Shown: positions 52,750 through 62,538, counted from the first letter of the stretch. The stretch is 64,000 nucleotides of DNA from Alkalimonas delamerensis (GCF_030717955.1 NZ_JAUZVY010000001.1:620001-684000), one strand, 5' to 3'. Notes: generated by a model from the letters alone, not told the origin. Numbers and translations: made by a program.

Positions 52750-53064
52750 TTAGTTGGCTGGCGGCTCCGGCAAGCGGTGAGGCGGCACCTCAAAGGCAGT
52801 GTACTGCAGCCCATTTAAACTCAGTGTCGCCTGGTAGCGGCTTTCCCGATCACTGCTAAAGTCGATGCAATAATAGGTAAGCCAGCGTAATCGACCTTGC
52901 CGTTGCTCCAGCTTGTGGCCAAGGCGGGCGCAATCCAGGTACTGCAAGTCGCGCTGCTTGCACAAGTGCCTGGCCAGCAGAATAGCCCGCTCATCCTGCT
53001 TGCGTTGCAACCAGAATAAATAACAGATAACAAGCAAACCAATGATCAGCCAGGTGGTGCCCAT
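52750..53064 (-). CDS. DUF3301 membrane-anchored protein
   Basis: A 104-residue protein with one N-terminal membrane helix (4-20), then a basic stretch (LARHLCKQRDLQYLD) and LRWLTYYCIDFSSD, matching DUF3301. It diverges from yqcC. Function unknown. Confidence 0.85.
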   Translation of the reverse strand: MGTTWLIIGLLVICYLFWLQRKQDERAILLARHLCKQRDLQYLDCARLGHKLEQRQGRLRWLTYYCIDFSSDRESRYQATLSLNGLQYTAFEVPPHRLPEPPAN

Positions 53065-53195
53065 CGCAGCGTCCTTTAGTGATAACGGTCGCTATGGTAC
53101 TGGCAAAGTCTGGTAGCTGGCAACCTTGCTTTGCCGTGTCGGCTCCTGGCCAAATTATGCTAAGATCGCGCCATATTCCTGATACCGGAGTGATG

Positions 53196-53513
53196 ATGAC
53201 TCAACACATTGTCGCAGCACTGACTGAAATTAAAACCGAGCTGATAGCGCTGGAGCTTTGGAGCTCGCTGCCGCCCAGCCCGGAGGCACTGGCCAGCACT
53301 GCGCCTTTTTGTTGCGATACCCTGCCTTTTGAACAATGGTTGCAGTTTGTGCTGCTGCCGCGCATGCAGGCTTTGTTGGATGGCGGCCATCCGCTACCCA
53401 CCAAAGTCAGCATACTGCCGATGGCGGAGGTGGCTTTTGCCGATTATTCGCAAGACATGCGGTTATTAATGTATTGGCTTGGACGATTCGATGCCTGTTT
53501 CCAAACGGATTGA
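53196..53513 (+). CDS. yqcC: YqcC family protein
   Basis: A 105-residue cytoplasmic protein: ALTEIKTELIALELWSSLPP, PFCCDTLPFEQWLQFVLLPRMQAL and LPMAEVAF match YqcC. GGAG is 5 nt before ATG 53196; the ATG one codon earlier is possible. It overlaps truC by 23 bp; yqcC, truC and yqcA also cluster in E. coli. Function unknown. Confidence 0.9.
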   Translation: MTQHIVAALTEIKTELIALELWSSLPPSPEALASTAPFCCDTLPFEQWLQFVLLPRMQALLDGGHPLPTKVSILPMAEVAFADYSQDMRLLMYWLGRFDACFQTD

Positions 53514-54294
53514 GTGCCCGCAGCTGTCAGAGCTGACCATTTTGTATCAGGATGAATGGCTGGTGGCGGTGGATAAGCCCGCTGGCATGCTGGTACACCG
53601 TTCATTTCTGGATAAACACGAAACCCGCTTTGTGATGCAGACGCTGCGTGATCAGCTGGGCCAGCATGTGTTTCCGGTGCATCGGTTAGACCGGCCAACC
53701 TCGGGCGTCTTGTTGTTTGCACTATCCAGTGAGGTGGCGCGCTTGCTCAGCGAGCAAAATGCCAGCCAACACTGGCAAAAGGGTTATCTTGCTGTGGTGC
53801 GTGGTTATCTGGAGCAAGGTGGTACCCTGGATTACCCACTCAAAGAGCAGCAGGATAAAATCGCCGATAAATTCAGCAGCGATGACAAGGCTGCCCAAAG
53901 TGCCGTCACCGATTACCTGCCGCTGGCCAAAGTCGAGCTGCCAATACCGGTCAGCCGTTACCCGGCGGCGCGTTATAGTTTGGTAGCACTGTCGCCCCGG
54001 ACCGGGCGCAAGCATCAGCTAAGGCGGCATTTGGCCCATTTACGGCACCCCATTGTGGGCGACACCAGCCACGGCGACGGCAAACACAATCGCTTATTTC
54101 GGGAGCATTTGCAGTGTTCGCAGTTAATGCTGTTGGCCAAGCAACTGATCCTGACGCATCCCATCAGCGGTAAAACACTCTGTATTGAAGCCAGTCTTGC
54201 TGGCTGGCAGCCGCTATTGCAGCGGCTTGGCTGGCCGCTGCAGGAATCATTTTATCAGCAGGCCTTTGAGCAGCTGTACAAGGAGCAACGATGA
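53491..54294 (+). CDS. truC: tRNA pseudouridine(65) synthase
   Basis: A 267-residue RluA-type synthase that isomerises U65 in tRNA. HRLDRPTSGVLLFAL (about 67-81) has the catalytic Asp; LYQDEWLVAVDKPAGMLVH and RTGRKHQLRRHLAHLRHPIVGD are family motifs. ATG 53491 is chosen over an in-frame TTG four codons earlier. Its stop overlaps yqcA (ATGA). Confidence 0.94.
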   Translation: MPVSKRIECPQLSELTILYQDEWLVAVDKPAGMLVHRSFLDKHETRFVMQTLRDQLGQHVFPVHRLDRPTSGVLLFALSSEVARLLSEQNASQHWQKGYLAVVRGYLEQGGTLDYPLKEQQDKIADKFSSDDKAAQSAVTDYLPLAKVELPIPVSRYPAARYSLVALSPRTGRKHQLRRHLAHLRHPIVGDTSHGDGKHNRLFREHLQCSQLMLLAKQLILTHPISGKTLCIEASLAGWQPLLQRLGWPLQESFYQQAFEQLYKEQR

Positions 54295-54740
54295 AACGAA
54301 TTGCTATCATTGTCGGTACCGTTTATGGCGGTGCCGAATTTTTAGCCGGCCAGGCTGAGCAACTACTGACTGAGCGGGGCTATCAGTGTGCGCTGCATCT
54401 GGATCCCAAGCTGGATGCGGTGCTGGCAGAAGACCCGGATGTCTGGCTGGTAATCAGCTCCACCACCGGCCAGGGCGATATCCCGGACAACGCTTTGCCC
54501 TTTTATCTCGATGCGCGGGATCGTTTCCCACTGCTGACCGATAAAATTGTGGCGGTGATCGGTCTTGGCGACAGCAGTTACCAACACTTCTGTGGTGCCG
54601 GTAAGCAATTTGCCGAGCTCTTGCAGGAGCTGCAAGGCAAACCGCTGGCCGATCCGCTCTACATCGATGCTTGCGAAACCCTGGAGCCAGAAACAGTGGC
54701 GCTGCCATGGTTGGAAGCGCATTTTCCGCCACTCGGCTAA
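54291..54740 (+). CDS. yqcA: Flavodoxin-like protein YqcA
   Basis: A 149-residue FMN-binding electron carrier. GTVYGGAEFLA (phosphate loop, 9-19), ISSTTGQGDIPDNALPFY (about 55-72) and VIGLGDSSYQHFCGAGKQF (about 89-107) bind the flavin. Close in size to YqcA/MioC. Redox partner unknown. Confidence 0.92.
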   Translation: MKRIAIIVGTVYGGAEFLAGQAEQLLTERGYQCALHLDPKLDAVLAEDPDVWLVISSTTGQGDIPDNALPFYLDARDRFPLLTDKIVAVIGLGDSSYQHFCGAGKQFAELLQELQGKPLADPLYIDACETLEPETVALPWLEAHFPPLG

Positions 54741-54768
54741 ATCGCAAAGGGCTAGTTGCCAAACTAAA

Positions 54769-54790
54769 AAGGCCAGCAATTGCTGGCCTT
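54769..54790. terminator. Terminator between yqcA and dapD
   Basis: Stem AAGGCCAGC/GCTGGCCTT with loop AATT, with A residues on the left and a short T-rich tail on the right; fits both converging genes. Confidence 0.85.
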
Positions 54791-54821
54791 GGTTGTTTCT
54801 ACTGAGACGCGTTACTCGAGC

Positions 54822-55646
54822 TTACTCGACGTTACGCAGCAAGGCATTAATGCCAACTTTGGCGCGGGTCTGGGCATCCACTTTTTTTACAATAATAGCG
54901 GCATAGAGGCTGTGGCTGCCGTCTTTGCTTGGCAGGCTGCCTGGCACCACCACAGCACCGGCTGGTACCCGGCCGTAGCTGATTTCACCGGTTTCACGGT
55001 CGTAAATGCGGGTGCTTTGGCTGATGTAAACGCCCATCGACAGCACCGCACCTTCTTCAACAATAACCCCTTCCACCACTTCAGAGCGGGCACCGATAAA
55101 GCAGTTGTCTTCGATGATGGTAGGATTGGCCTGCAACGGCTCCAGCACGCCACCAATGCCAACGCCACCGGATAAATGCACATTCTTACCAATCTGAGCA
55201 CAGGAGCCGACCGTGGCCCAGGTATCGACCATGGTGCCTTCGCCGACGTAAGCGCCAATATTGACGTAGGATGGCATCAGTACCGCATTTTTGGCAATGT
55301 AACTGCCTTTACGAACCGCGGCCGGTGGTACTACCCGCACACCTTCAGCGGCAAAGCGGGCGGCATCGTAACCGGCGTATTTCATCGGTACCTTGTCGTA
55401 GAATTTGGTTTCACCGCCATCCAGCACTTCATTGTCATTAATGCGAAATGACAGCAAGACGGCTTTTTTCAACCACTGATGCACCACCCATTCGCCAGCC
55501 AGCTTTTCAGCCACCCGGGCTTTGCCGCTGTCTAACAGCTCTAGCGCCGCTTCTATGGCTGCTCTGTACTCGGCCGAAACGGTGCTGGGCGTGATGGAAT
55601 CGCGCTGCTCAAATGCTTGTTCAATAATGGTTTTTAAGTCTGCCAT
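54822..55646 (-). CDS. dapD: Tetrahydrodipicolinate N-succinyltransferase
   Basis: A 274-residue enzyme of the lysine/diaminopimelate pathway using succinyl-CoA. The left-handed beta-helix hexapeptides run from about 105 to 225 (YIAKNAVLMPSYVNIGAYVG, MVDTWATVGSCAQIGKNVHL, GVGIGGVLEPLQANP, VIVEEGAVLSMGVYI). It follows glnD by 9 bp in the map-glnD-dapD run, as in E. coli neighbours. Confidence 0.97.
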   Translation of the reverse strand: MADLKTIIEQAFEQRDSITPSTVSAEYRAAIEAALELLDSGKARVAEKLAGEWVVHQWLKKAVLLSFRINDNEVLDGGETKFYDKVPMKYAGYDAARFAAEGVRVVPPAAVRKGSYIAKNAVLMPSYVNIGAYVGEGTMVDTWATVGSCAQIGKNVHLSGGVGIGGVLEPLQANPTIIEDNCFIGARSEVVEGVIVEEGAVLSMGVYISQSTRIYDRETGEISYGRVPAGAVVVPGSLPSKDGSHSLYAAIIVKKVDAQTRAKVGINALLRNVE

Positions 55647-55655
55647 CTTGGGTTA

Positions 55656-58277
55656 TCAACCTTCTGTTACTTGAGTTAAATGGTCAATCAAAGTCCGTTT
55701 CAACTGGCTTTGCTGGTCCAAATCAAGGGCTTTATCTTCAGCCGTTGAGACCATGAAAAAATCTTCTGCCCGCTCGCCTAAGGTGGTGATTTTGGCAGCA
55801 TGAATTTGTATTGCACATTGCTGGAACACATCGCCTATTCGGGCCAGCAGGCCAGGTGCATCCAGCGCAGCAATTTCAACCATGGTGCGGTTTTTGCTGT
55901 TGCCGGGTAAAAAGCTGACCTTGGGCGGCACGTTAAACTGGCGCATCTGGCGCGACAGTCGGGACTGGCGCTGCGGCTCGGCTTTGCCAGCGATGGCTTG
56001 TTCCATTGCCCGCTTGATGCTCTGCACCCGGGAAGGAGAGGTCACCGGCTGGCCGCTTTGTTCCAGCACTACGAAGGTATCCATGGCATAGCCGTCTTTG
56101 TTGGTCATAATTTGGGCATCAAAAATAGCGACTTTTTTGCTATCAAGCGCAGCGACCAAGCGGGCAAACAAGTTGGGTTGGTCTGGCGTGTAAACAAAGA
56201 CCTGAGTGCTGCCGCGGATCGGCGCTTTGCTGACCAGCACCAAGGGGTGCCTGGCATCTTTGTGCCGCAGGATGTGCTCGCAGTGCCAGACAATTTGCCT
56301 TGGATTGTAGCGGATAAAGTAATCGGCTTTGATCCGGCTCCACAAATGCTGAATTTCGATTTTGGTAAAAGCCTGCCGCTGCAACAGTCGCATGGCTTCG
56401 GCCTGGTTTTCGCGGATTTGGTCCCGCATGTCCATTGGTTTTTCCAGGCCACGACGAAAGGCTTTTTGGGTGGAAAGATAAAGATCGCGCAGCAAGGAGC
56501 CTTTCCAGTCATTCCACAGGTTGTCGTTGGTGGCCCGAATATCGGCCAGCGTCAGGCAGTAGAGGTAATTGAGCCGGGTTTCGTCCCGGACTTTTTCGGC
56601 GAACTCGGTCACCACCTGCGGATCATGAATGTCTTTGCGCTGGGCGGTGACCGACATCAGCAAATGCTGCTCAACCAGCCAGCTGATCAGCTTGCTGTCA
56701 AAGTCACTGAGTTTGTGCAGCCGGCAGAACTCCTTGGCATCCATGGCGCCAAGCTCCGAGTGATCGCCACCACGTCCTTTGGCAATGTCATGGAAAATGC
56801 CGGCTAAAAACAGCAGCTCCGGTTTTTCCATCCGCCGCACTATGTCCGAGCAAAGTGGGAATTCGTTGTCGTACTCCGGCAAGGTGTAACGATACAGGTT
56901 TTTCAGCAGTCGGTGGGTGTGCTCATCCACGGTGTAGGCGTGGAAGAGATCAAACTGCATCTGGCCGACAATGTTGCGCCACTGCGGCAGGTAGGCCGCC
57001 AGCACGCCGTATTTGTGCATTAAGGTAATGGCGGTGTCCATGCCACGCGGGTGGCGCATCAGCGCCAGAAACAAGCGGCGGCAGGCCTCGTAATCCTGCA
57101 AGTCTCCCATCAGACGACGGCGCACCTGACGCAGCAAGCGCAAGGTATCGGAGTGAATGCCAGTAATGTTGGAGTTGTTGGCAATGTGCCAGAATAATTT
57201 AAGCAGGTTATCGCGCCGGGCAAACACGCCGTTATCCAGCGCTTTGATCAGGTGGCCGTGCAGCTCAAAGCTGTCATCCAGCGGCTGCACTTTAGCGCTT
57301 TGGTGATTGTTTAAGATGCTGCCTTCAAAATGCTGCAACAGCATTTCATTCAGTTCACTGACCCGCTGCACGGTGCGAAAAAAGCGCTTCATCATCCGCT
57401 CGACCGTGGCTTTGCCATCGCTGCCGAAACCAAGCCGCTCAGCCACGGCTGGCTGGTAGTCAAACAGCAGGCGGTTTTCGTTGCGTCCGGCTTCCAGGTG
57501 CAGGGCAAAGCGCATTTGCCACAGATAGGCCTCACACTCCATCAGCTCCTGATACTCATCTTCCGTCAGGTATTGGTAGGCCACCAGCTCTCGCATGGTA
57601 CGGGTTTGAAAGTGCTTTTTGGCCACCCAGCCTACGGTTTGAATATCACGCAGCCCACCCGGGTTGGCTTTTAAGTTGGGCTCCAGGTTGTAGGCGGTGC
57701 CATGGTATTGCGCATGACGCTGTTGCTGTTCATGGCGCTTGGCTTCAAAAAACTGTTGGCTGCTCCAGAATTCCGGCGCATTGATGGCGTCTTTTAATTG
57801 CTGGTATAAGGTTTTGTTGCCAACCAGCCGCCGCATTTCCATCAGATTGGTGGCGATGGTGATGTCGTCTTTGCCAAGCTGCAGGGTTTCTTCCAGGGTG
57901 CGAACGCTGTGACCGACTTCCAGCTTCAGGTCCCACAATTGGGTGATAAAGGCCGACAGTTGCTCTTGTTGTGTGCTGGTCAGCTGCTGGTCACTCAGAA
58001 TCAGCAGATCGATATCCGAAAAAGGGTGCAGCTCGCCACGGCCATAACCGCCGACGGCAATCAGGCACAATGCCTGGTCCTGCTGCAACTGCTGCTGTTG
58101 CCACAGTGTGGTCAGCAATTGATCAATAAAGCGGGCTCTGGCTTTGACCAGGCTTTGCACCGACTGCTGCTCGAAGGCTTGCTCGGACCAGCGCAGAAAG
58201 TCGGCCATGTGCTTCTTGTAGTCTTCCAGACTGAACTGGCTGGGCCAGCTTTTCTGAAAAGCAACGGCGTCTTTCAT
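55656..58277 (-). CDS. glnD: Bifunctional PII uridylyltransferase/uridylyl-removing enzyme
   Basis: An 873-residue nitrogen sensor acting on PII. The nucleotidyltransferase site is VGGYGRGELHPFSDIDLLIL (about 72-91). The HD domain has IFHDIAKGRGGDHSELG (about 492-508). Two ACT domains at the C-terminus (from about 690 and 800) bind glutamine. It lies between map and dapD. Confidence 0.96.
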   Translation of the reverse strand: MKDAVAFQKSWPSQFSLEDYKKHMADFLRWSEQAFEQQSVQSLVKARARFIDQLLTTLWQQQQLQQDQALCLIAVGGYGRGELHPFSDIDLLILSDQQLTSTQQEQLSAFITQLWDLKLEVGHSVRTLEETLQLGKDDITIATNLMEMRRLVGNKTLYQQLKDAINAPEFWSSQQFFEAKRHEQQQRHAQYHGTAYNLEPNLKANPGGLRDIQTVGWVAKKHFQTRTMRELVAYQYLTEDEYQELMECEAYLWQMRFALHLEAGRNENRLLFDYQPAVAERLGFGSDGKATVERMMKRFFRTVQRVSELNEMLLQHFEGSILNNHQSAKVQPLDDSFELHGHLIKALDNGVFARRDNLLKLFWHIANNSNITGIHSDTLRLLRQVRRRLMGDLQDYEACRRLFLALMRHPRGMDTAITLMHKYGVLAAYLPQWRNIVGQMQFDLFHAYTVDEHTHRLLKNLYRYTLPEYDNEFPLCSDIVRRMEKPELLFLAGIFHDIAKGRGGDHSELGAMDAKEFCRLHKLSDFDSKLISWLVEQHLLMSVTAQRKDIHDPQVVTEFAEKVRDETRLNYLYCLTLADIRATNDNLWNDWKGSLLRDLYLSTQKAFRRGLEKPMDMRDQIRENQAEAMRLLQRQAFTKIEIQHLWSRIKADYFIRYNPRQIVWHCEHILRHKDARHPLVLVSKAPIRGSTQVFVYTPDQPNLFARLVAALDSKKVAIFDAQIMTNKDGYAMDTFVVLEQSGQPVTSPSRVQSIKRAMEQAIAGKAEPQRQSRLSRQMRQFNVPPKVSFLPGNSKNRTMVEIAALDAPGLLARIGDVFQQCAIQIHAAKITTLGERAEDFFMVSTAEDKALDLDQQSQLKRTLIDHLTQVTEG

Positions 58278-58291
58278 GCGCTTTCTCCGGT

Positions 58292-59080
58292 TTAGTCAGC
58301 AGTCAGGATGCGGTCGATGGTATCGTCACTGCGTAAGGTTAGAATTTCGCAGCCGGTTTCTGTCACCAAAATGGTGTGCTCGTACTGAGCCGATAAGCTG
58401 CGATCTTTGGTTACCACTGTCCAGTCGTCTTTCAGCAGTTTGCTGTGACGGGCACCGGCATTGATCATCGGCTCGATGGTCAGGCACATGCCTGCTTTTA
58501 AAACCGAGCCTGTGCCAGGGCGGCCATAGTGCAGTACCTGTGGTTCTTCATGGAACTCAGCACCGATGCCATGCCCGCAGTACTCACGTACCACCGAGTA
58601 ACCGTGTTTTTCAGCGTGCTGTTGGATCACATGGCCAATGTCGCCCAAACGGACACCATCTTTGACCTTTTTGATGCCGAGGTACATGGCTTCTTGTGTG
58701 ACTTTGATCAGTCGGGCGGCCAGAATGCTGGGCTCACCAACGACAAACATCCGCGAGGTGTCGCCATGGTAACCATCCTTAATCACGGTGATATCAATGT
58801 TGATGATATCGCCGTCTTTTAGCGGCTTGTCGTTCGGGATGCCGTGGCAAATGACATGATTGACCGAGGTGCAAATGGACTTGGGGAAGCCGTGGTAATT
58901 GAGTGGGGCCGGTATGGCTTGCTGTTGCTCAACAATGTACTGGTGACAGCGGCTGTTTAATTCGTCCGTCGTGACGCCTGCCACAACATAAGGCTCAATC
59001 ATTTCCAGCACTTCGGCGGCCAGGCGGCCTGCGAGCCGCATTTTCTCTATTTCTTGCGGGCTTTTGATGATGGGAGTCAT
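58292..59080 (-). CDS. map: Methionine aminopeptidase, type I
   Basis: A 262-residue enzyme (E. coli 264) that removes the first Met of new proteins. Metal ligands are seen in DIINIDITVIKDGYHGDTSRMF (two Asp), GHGIGAEFHEEPQVLHYG (His) and CLTIEPMI (Glu), plus the last Glu in YEHTILVTETG. ATG 59080 has GAGA upstream; a longer frame adds 15 residues and was set aside. It diverges from rpsB. Confidence 0.96.
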   Translation of the reverse strand: MTPIIKSPQEIEKMRLAGRLAAEVLEMIEPYVVAGVTTDELNSRCHQYIVEQQQAIPAPLNYHGFPKSICTSVNHVICHGIPNDKPLKDGDIINIDITVIKDGYHGDTSRMFVVGEPSILAARLIKVTQEAMYLGIKKVKDGVRLGDIGHVIQQHAEKHGYSVVREYCGHGIGAEFHEEPQVLHYGRPGTGSVLKAGMCLTIEPMINAGARHSKLLKDDWTVVTKDRSLSAQYEHTILVTETGCEILTLRSDDTIDRILTAD

Positions 59081-59138
59081 CCGATCTCTCTCTGTGGTTG
59101 AAACGGTGTCATCAGATTGCAGCACTCCAGCTTTAATC

Positions 59139-59167
59139 TTGTGTTTTGTAGGTGGCTATGGTATAAA
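59139..59167 (+). promoter_or_regulatory. Promoter of rpsB-tsf
   Basis: TTGTGT, 17-bp spacer and TATAAA with an extended -10 TG (ATGGTATAAA), then a GC-rich discriminator (GCGCGCCGC) as in growth-rate-controlled promoters. Start of RNA would be about 170 nt before rpsB. Confidence 0.65.
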
Positions 59168-59347
59168 GCGCGCCGCAAATTAGCAAATAGCTTTCTGCTT
59201 TTCTTCAAAGTATTTCGTTATTGCTTATGCTGCGAAATCACTTAAATAACACACATACATCGGCACATGGGCCGGGGTGCCTGCGTAAAGCAGGTCGGAA
59301 CATGGGATGTATGGAGGCCTAACCCCTAAAATTAAGGTAATTGTATC
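59168..59347 (+). promoter_or_regulatory. rpsB mRNA leader
   Basis: A leader of about 170 nt. The segment near 59263-59300 has a GGCCGGGGTGCCTGCG... stem followed by GCAGGTC, then GGAGG and AAGGT near the start codon. In gammaproteobacteria this leader is known to be bound by S2 for self-control; that is assumed here by analogy. Confidence 0.5.
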
Positions 59348-60076
59348 ATGGCAAAAGTTTCAATGCGTGACATGCTCCAGGCGGGTGTCCACTTCGGTCA
59401 CCAAACTCGTTACTGGAACCCGAAAATGAAGCCGTTCATCTTCGGCGCGCGCAACAAAGTGCACATCATCAACCTGGAAAAAACTGTTCCTCTGATGAAC
59501 GATGCGCTGAGCTTCATCCAGCAGGTTTCTGCTAAAAAAGGCAAAATCCTGTTCGTAGGCACCAAGCGTGCAGCTTCTGAAGCCATCAAAGAAGCAGCGA
59601 AAAGCTGTGACCAGTTCTACGTTGATCACCGCTGGTTGGGCGGCATGCTGACCAACTGGAAAACGGTTCGTCAATCCATCAAGCGTTTGAAAGATCTGGA
59701 AGCACAAAGCCAGGACGGTACTTTCGACAAGCTGACCAAAAAAGAAGCTTTGGATCGTACCCGTGAAATGGACAAGCTGGAAAAGAGCTTAGGCGGTATC
59801 AAAGATATGGGCGGTTTGCCAGACGTGTTGTTCGTTATCGATGCCGATCACGAGCACATTGCGGTGAAAGAAGCCAACAACCTGGGTATTCCAGTGGTTG
59901 CTGTGGTCGATACCAACTCTGATCCGAAAGGCATTGATTACATCATTCCTGGCAACGATGACGCCATCCGCGCCATTCAGTTGTACCTGTCTGCGGTAAG
60001 TCAGGCGGTCAGCGAAGGCCGTAGCAACACCATCGAAGTTCAGGCGGAAGCTGAAGGTTTCGTCGAAGCTGAATAA
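59348..60076 (+). CDS. rpsB: 30S ribosomal protein S2
   Basis: A 242-residue ribosomal protein: MAKVSMRDMLQAGVHFGHQT, RYWNPKMKPFIFGARNKVHI, DHRWLGGMLTNWKTV and IPVVAVVDTNSDPKGIDYIIPGNDDAIRAI are diagnostic. It leads the rpsB-tsf operon. Confidence 0.99.
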   Translation: MAKVSMRDMLQAGVHFGHQTRYWNPKMKPFIFGARNKVHIINLEKTVPLMNDALSFIQQVSAKKGKILFVGTKRAASEAIKEAAKSCDQFYVDHRWLGGMLTNWKTVRQSIKRLKDLEAQSQDGTFDKLTKKEALDRTREMDKLEKSLGGIKDMGGLPDVLFVIDADHEHIAVKEANNLGIPVVAVVDTNSDPKGIDYIIPGNDDAIRAIQLYLSAVSQAVSEGRSNTIEVQAEAEGFVEAE

Positions 60077-60113
60077 GCTGCTGGCCCTAAAGGGCTGTGC
60101 GGATTAAGACATC

Positions 60114-60139
60114 AACAGAGGCTTCGGCCTCTGTTTGTT
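60114..60139 (+). terminator. Attenuator between rpsB and tsf
   Basis: AACAGAGGC, loop TTCG, GCCTCTGTT, then TGTT. A partial terminator that would lower tsf relative to rpsB. Confidence 0.7.
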
Positions 60140-60167
60140 CAACCCGATTGATAACGAGGATACTCAG

Positions 60168-61040
60168 ATGGCTGTAACTGCTGCCTTAGTAAAAGAGCTG
60201 CGCGAGCGTACCGGCGCAGGCATGATGGATTGTAAAAAAGCGCTGCAAGAAACCAATGGTGACATTGAAGCGGCGATCGATGAAATGCGTAAAAGCGGTC
60301 TGGCCAAAGCGGCTAAGAAAGCTGGCCGTGTTGCTGCTGAAGGCACCATTATCACGCGCGTTGCCGATGGTTTCGGTGTGGCGGTTGAATTCAACTGTGA
60401 AACCGACTTCGTTGCCCGTGATGGTAGCTTCCTGGCCTTTGCCAACAGCGTGGCCGATCTGGTGCACAGCCAGAAGTTGTTCACTGTAGAAGCCTTACTG
60501 GCGGCTGACCTGAACGGCAACACTGTGGAAGAAACCCGTGCCGCTCTGGTTGCTAAAATCGGTGAAAACATCAATGTACGTCGCATTGCTGTGGTGGAAG
60601 GCGAGACCATTGGTCAGTACATCCACTCTGGCCGTATCGGTGTCTTGGCAGTGCTGAAAGGCGGTAACGAAGACATCGCCAAAGACATCGCCATGCACGT
60701 TGCTGCTAACAATCCAGGTTTTGTTAAGCCTGAAGATGTGCCAGCTGATGTGGTTGAGCGCGAGCGCGCTATCCAAATCGAAATTGCTGTCAACAGCGGC
60801 AAGCCACAAGAAATTGCTGAGAAGATGGTTGCCGGCCGTATGGCCAAGTTCACCGGTGAAGTCAGCCTGACTGGCCAGCCGTTCGTGAAAGATCCATCCA
60901 TCTCTACCGGTGAATTCCTGAAACAAAATGGCGCTGATGCTGTTTCGTTCATTCGCCTGGAAGTGGGTGAAGGCATCGAAAAGAAAGAGGAAGACTTCGC
61001 TGCCGAAGTTGCTGCTCAAATCGCTGCCGCGAAGAAATAA
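60168..61040 (+). CDS. tsf: Elongation factor Ts
   Basis: A 290-residue nucleotide exchange factor for EF-Tu. LVKELRERTGAGMMDCKKAL (UBA-like N-terminus) and the TDFVARD core motif (about 80-86) are seen. GAGG lies about 10 nt before ATG 60168; the extra upstream codons in frame lack support. Confidence 0.98.
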   Translation: MAVTAALVKELRERTGAGMMDCKKALQETNGDIEAAIDEMRKSGLAKAAKKAGRVAAEGTIITRVADGFGVAVEFNCETDFVARDGSFLAFANSVADLVHSQKLFTVEALLAADLNGNTVEETRAALVAKIGENINVRRIAVVEGETIGQYIHSGRIGVLAVLKGGNEDIAKDIAMHVAANNPGFVKPEDVPADVVERERAIQIEIAVNSGKPQEIAEKMVAGRMAKFTGEVSLTGQPFVKDPSISTGEFLKQNGADAVSFIRLEVGEGIEKKEEDFAAEVAAQIAAAKK

Positions 61041-61079
61041 ATTTGCGCTTTAGCCTGAAGGCAAAAAACGCTAGAATAG

Positions 61080-61106
61080 CCGCGACCCCAGGTCGCGGTT
61101 TTTTTT
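61080..61106 (+). terminator. Terminator after tsf
   Basis: Stem CCGCGACC/GGTCGCGG with loop CCA and eight T residues. Confidence 0.95.
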
Positions 61107-61182
61107 GGCCTGCAACCAGGCGAGTCAGCCTGCACGGCAGCCGAACCTCACCTCAACCATACGCTAATAAGATGGAGCTCGC

Positions 61183-61917
61183 ATGAATCCGAAACCAGCA
61201 TACCGACGCATACTACTGAAACTGAGCGGTGAAGCCCTGATGGGGGACGAAGGCTTTGGCATCGATCCCAAAGTCCTGGATCGGATGGCGCAGGAGATCA
61301 AAGAGATCGTCGAGTTGGGCGTGCAAGTGGGGATTGTGATCGGTGGCGGGAATATTTTCCGCGGCGAAGGTTTGGCAAAGGCAGGCATGAATCGGGTGGT
61401 TGGTGACCACATGGGCATGCTGGCAACGGTGATGAATGGCCTGGCGATGCGGGATGCGCTGCACCGCGCCTATGTCAATGCCCGCATGATGAGCGCTGTG
61501 CCACTCAATGGTGTTTGCGACAACTACAGCTGGGCTGAAGCCATCAGCTTGTTGAAGTCGGGGCGGGTGGTTATTTTCTCTGCCGGTACCGGCAACCCAT
61601 TTTTTACCACCGACTCGGCAGCCTGCCTGCGCGCCATTGAGATTGAAGCCGATGCGGTGCTTAAAGCCACCAAGGTGGACGGCGTCTACTCCGCCGATCC
61701 GGTGAAAGATCCGGCGGCAACCATGTACAGCACCTTAAGCTATGGCGAAGTGCTGGAGAAAGAATTGAAAGTGATGGATCTGGCTGCCTTCACCCTGGCA
61801 CGGGATCACAGCATGCCGATTCGTGTCTTCAACATGAATACCGCCGGCTCCTTAAAGCGGGTGGTGATGGGGGAAGTGGAAGGAACACTGATCGACCACG
61901 CGGAAAATTTACAGTAA
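61183..61917 (+). CDS. pyrH: Uridylate kinase
   Basis: A 244-residue UMP kinase of the amino-acid-kinase fold. RILLKLSGEALMG, VIGGGNIFRG, GDHMGMLATVMNGLAMRDAL and GNPFFTTDSAACLRAIE are family motifs. It lies between tsf and frr as in E. coli. Confidence 0.98.
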   Translation: MNPKPAYRRILLKLSGEALMGDEGFGIDPKVLDRMAQEIKEIVELGVQVGIVIGGGNIFRGEGLAKAGMNRVVGDHMGMLATVMNGLAMRDALHRAYVNARMMSAVPLNGVCDNYSWAEAISLLKSGRVVIFSAGTGNPFFTTDSAACLRAIEIEADAVLKATKVDGVYSADPVKDPAATMYSTLSYGEVLEKELKVMDLAAFTLARDHSMPIRVFNMNTAGSLKRVVMGEVEGTLIDHAENLQ

Positions 61918-61961
61918 ACTAGTTCGATTGCATGTAAGCACTGCTAACAAGGATAACTCAC

Positions 61962-62519
61962 GTGATTAATGACATTATCAACGACAGCAAAAGCCGGATG
62001 GAAAAAAGTGTCGATGCGCTGAAGTCGCAACTGTCTAAAGTTCGGACCGGCAGGGCACACCCCAGCTTGTTGGATAACATTATGGTGCCTTATTACGGCG
62101 CAGATACGCCATTACGCCAGGTCGCCAACATTACGGTAGAAGATGCCCGTACTTTAAGCCTGACGGTCTTTGACAAAAGTGTGACGGCCGCTGTGGAAAA
62201 AGCCATCATCAACTCGGATCTGGGGCTCAACCCGATGAGCGCCGGCACCAGCATTCGGATTCCTTTGCCGCCATTGACGGAAGAGCGTCGTCGCGATCTG
62301 GTGAAAGTGGTGAGAGCTGAAGCTGAACAAGGTCGTGTTGCCATTCGGAACATTCGCCGTGATGCCAACAACGATTTAAAAGCCTTGTTAAAAGAAAAAG
62401 AAATTACTGAAGACGATGAACGTCGTACCGCGGATGAAATCCAAAAGCTGACCGACTTGTATGTTAAGCGGGTCGATGAGGCTTTAGCGGACAAAGAAAA
62501 AGAGTTGATGGAAGTTTAA
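61962..62519 (+). CDS. frr: Ribosome recycling factor
   Basis: A 185-residue factor that splits post-termination ribosomes with EF-G. KVRTGRAHPSLLDNIMVPYYGADTPL and DERRTADEIQKLTDLYVKRVDEAL are typical. Start GTG with AAGGA 7-8 nt upstream. Confidence 0.98.
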   Translation: MINDIINDSKSRMEKSVDALKSQLSKVRTGRAHPSLLDNIMVPYYGADTPLRQVANITVEDARTLSLTVFDKSVTAAVEKAIINSDLGLNPMSAGTSIRIPLPPLTEERRRDLVKVVRAEAEQGRVAIRNIRRDANNDLKALLKEKEITEDDERRTADEIQKLTDLYVKRVDEALADKEKELMEV

Positions 62520-62538
62520 AGCGGTCACAGACCGATGG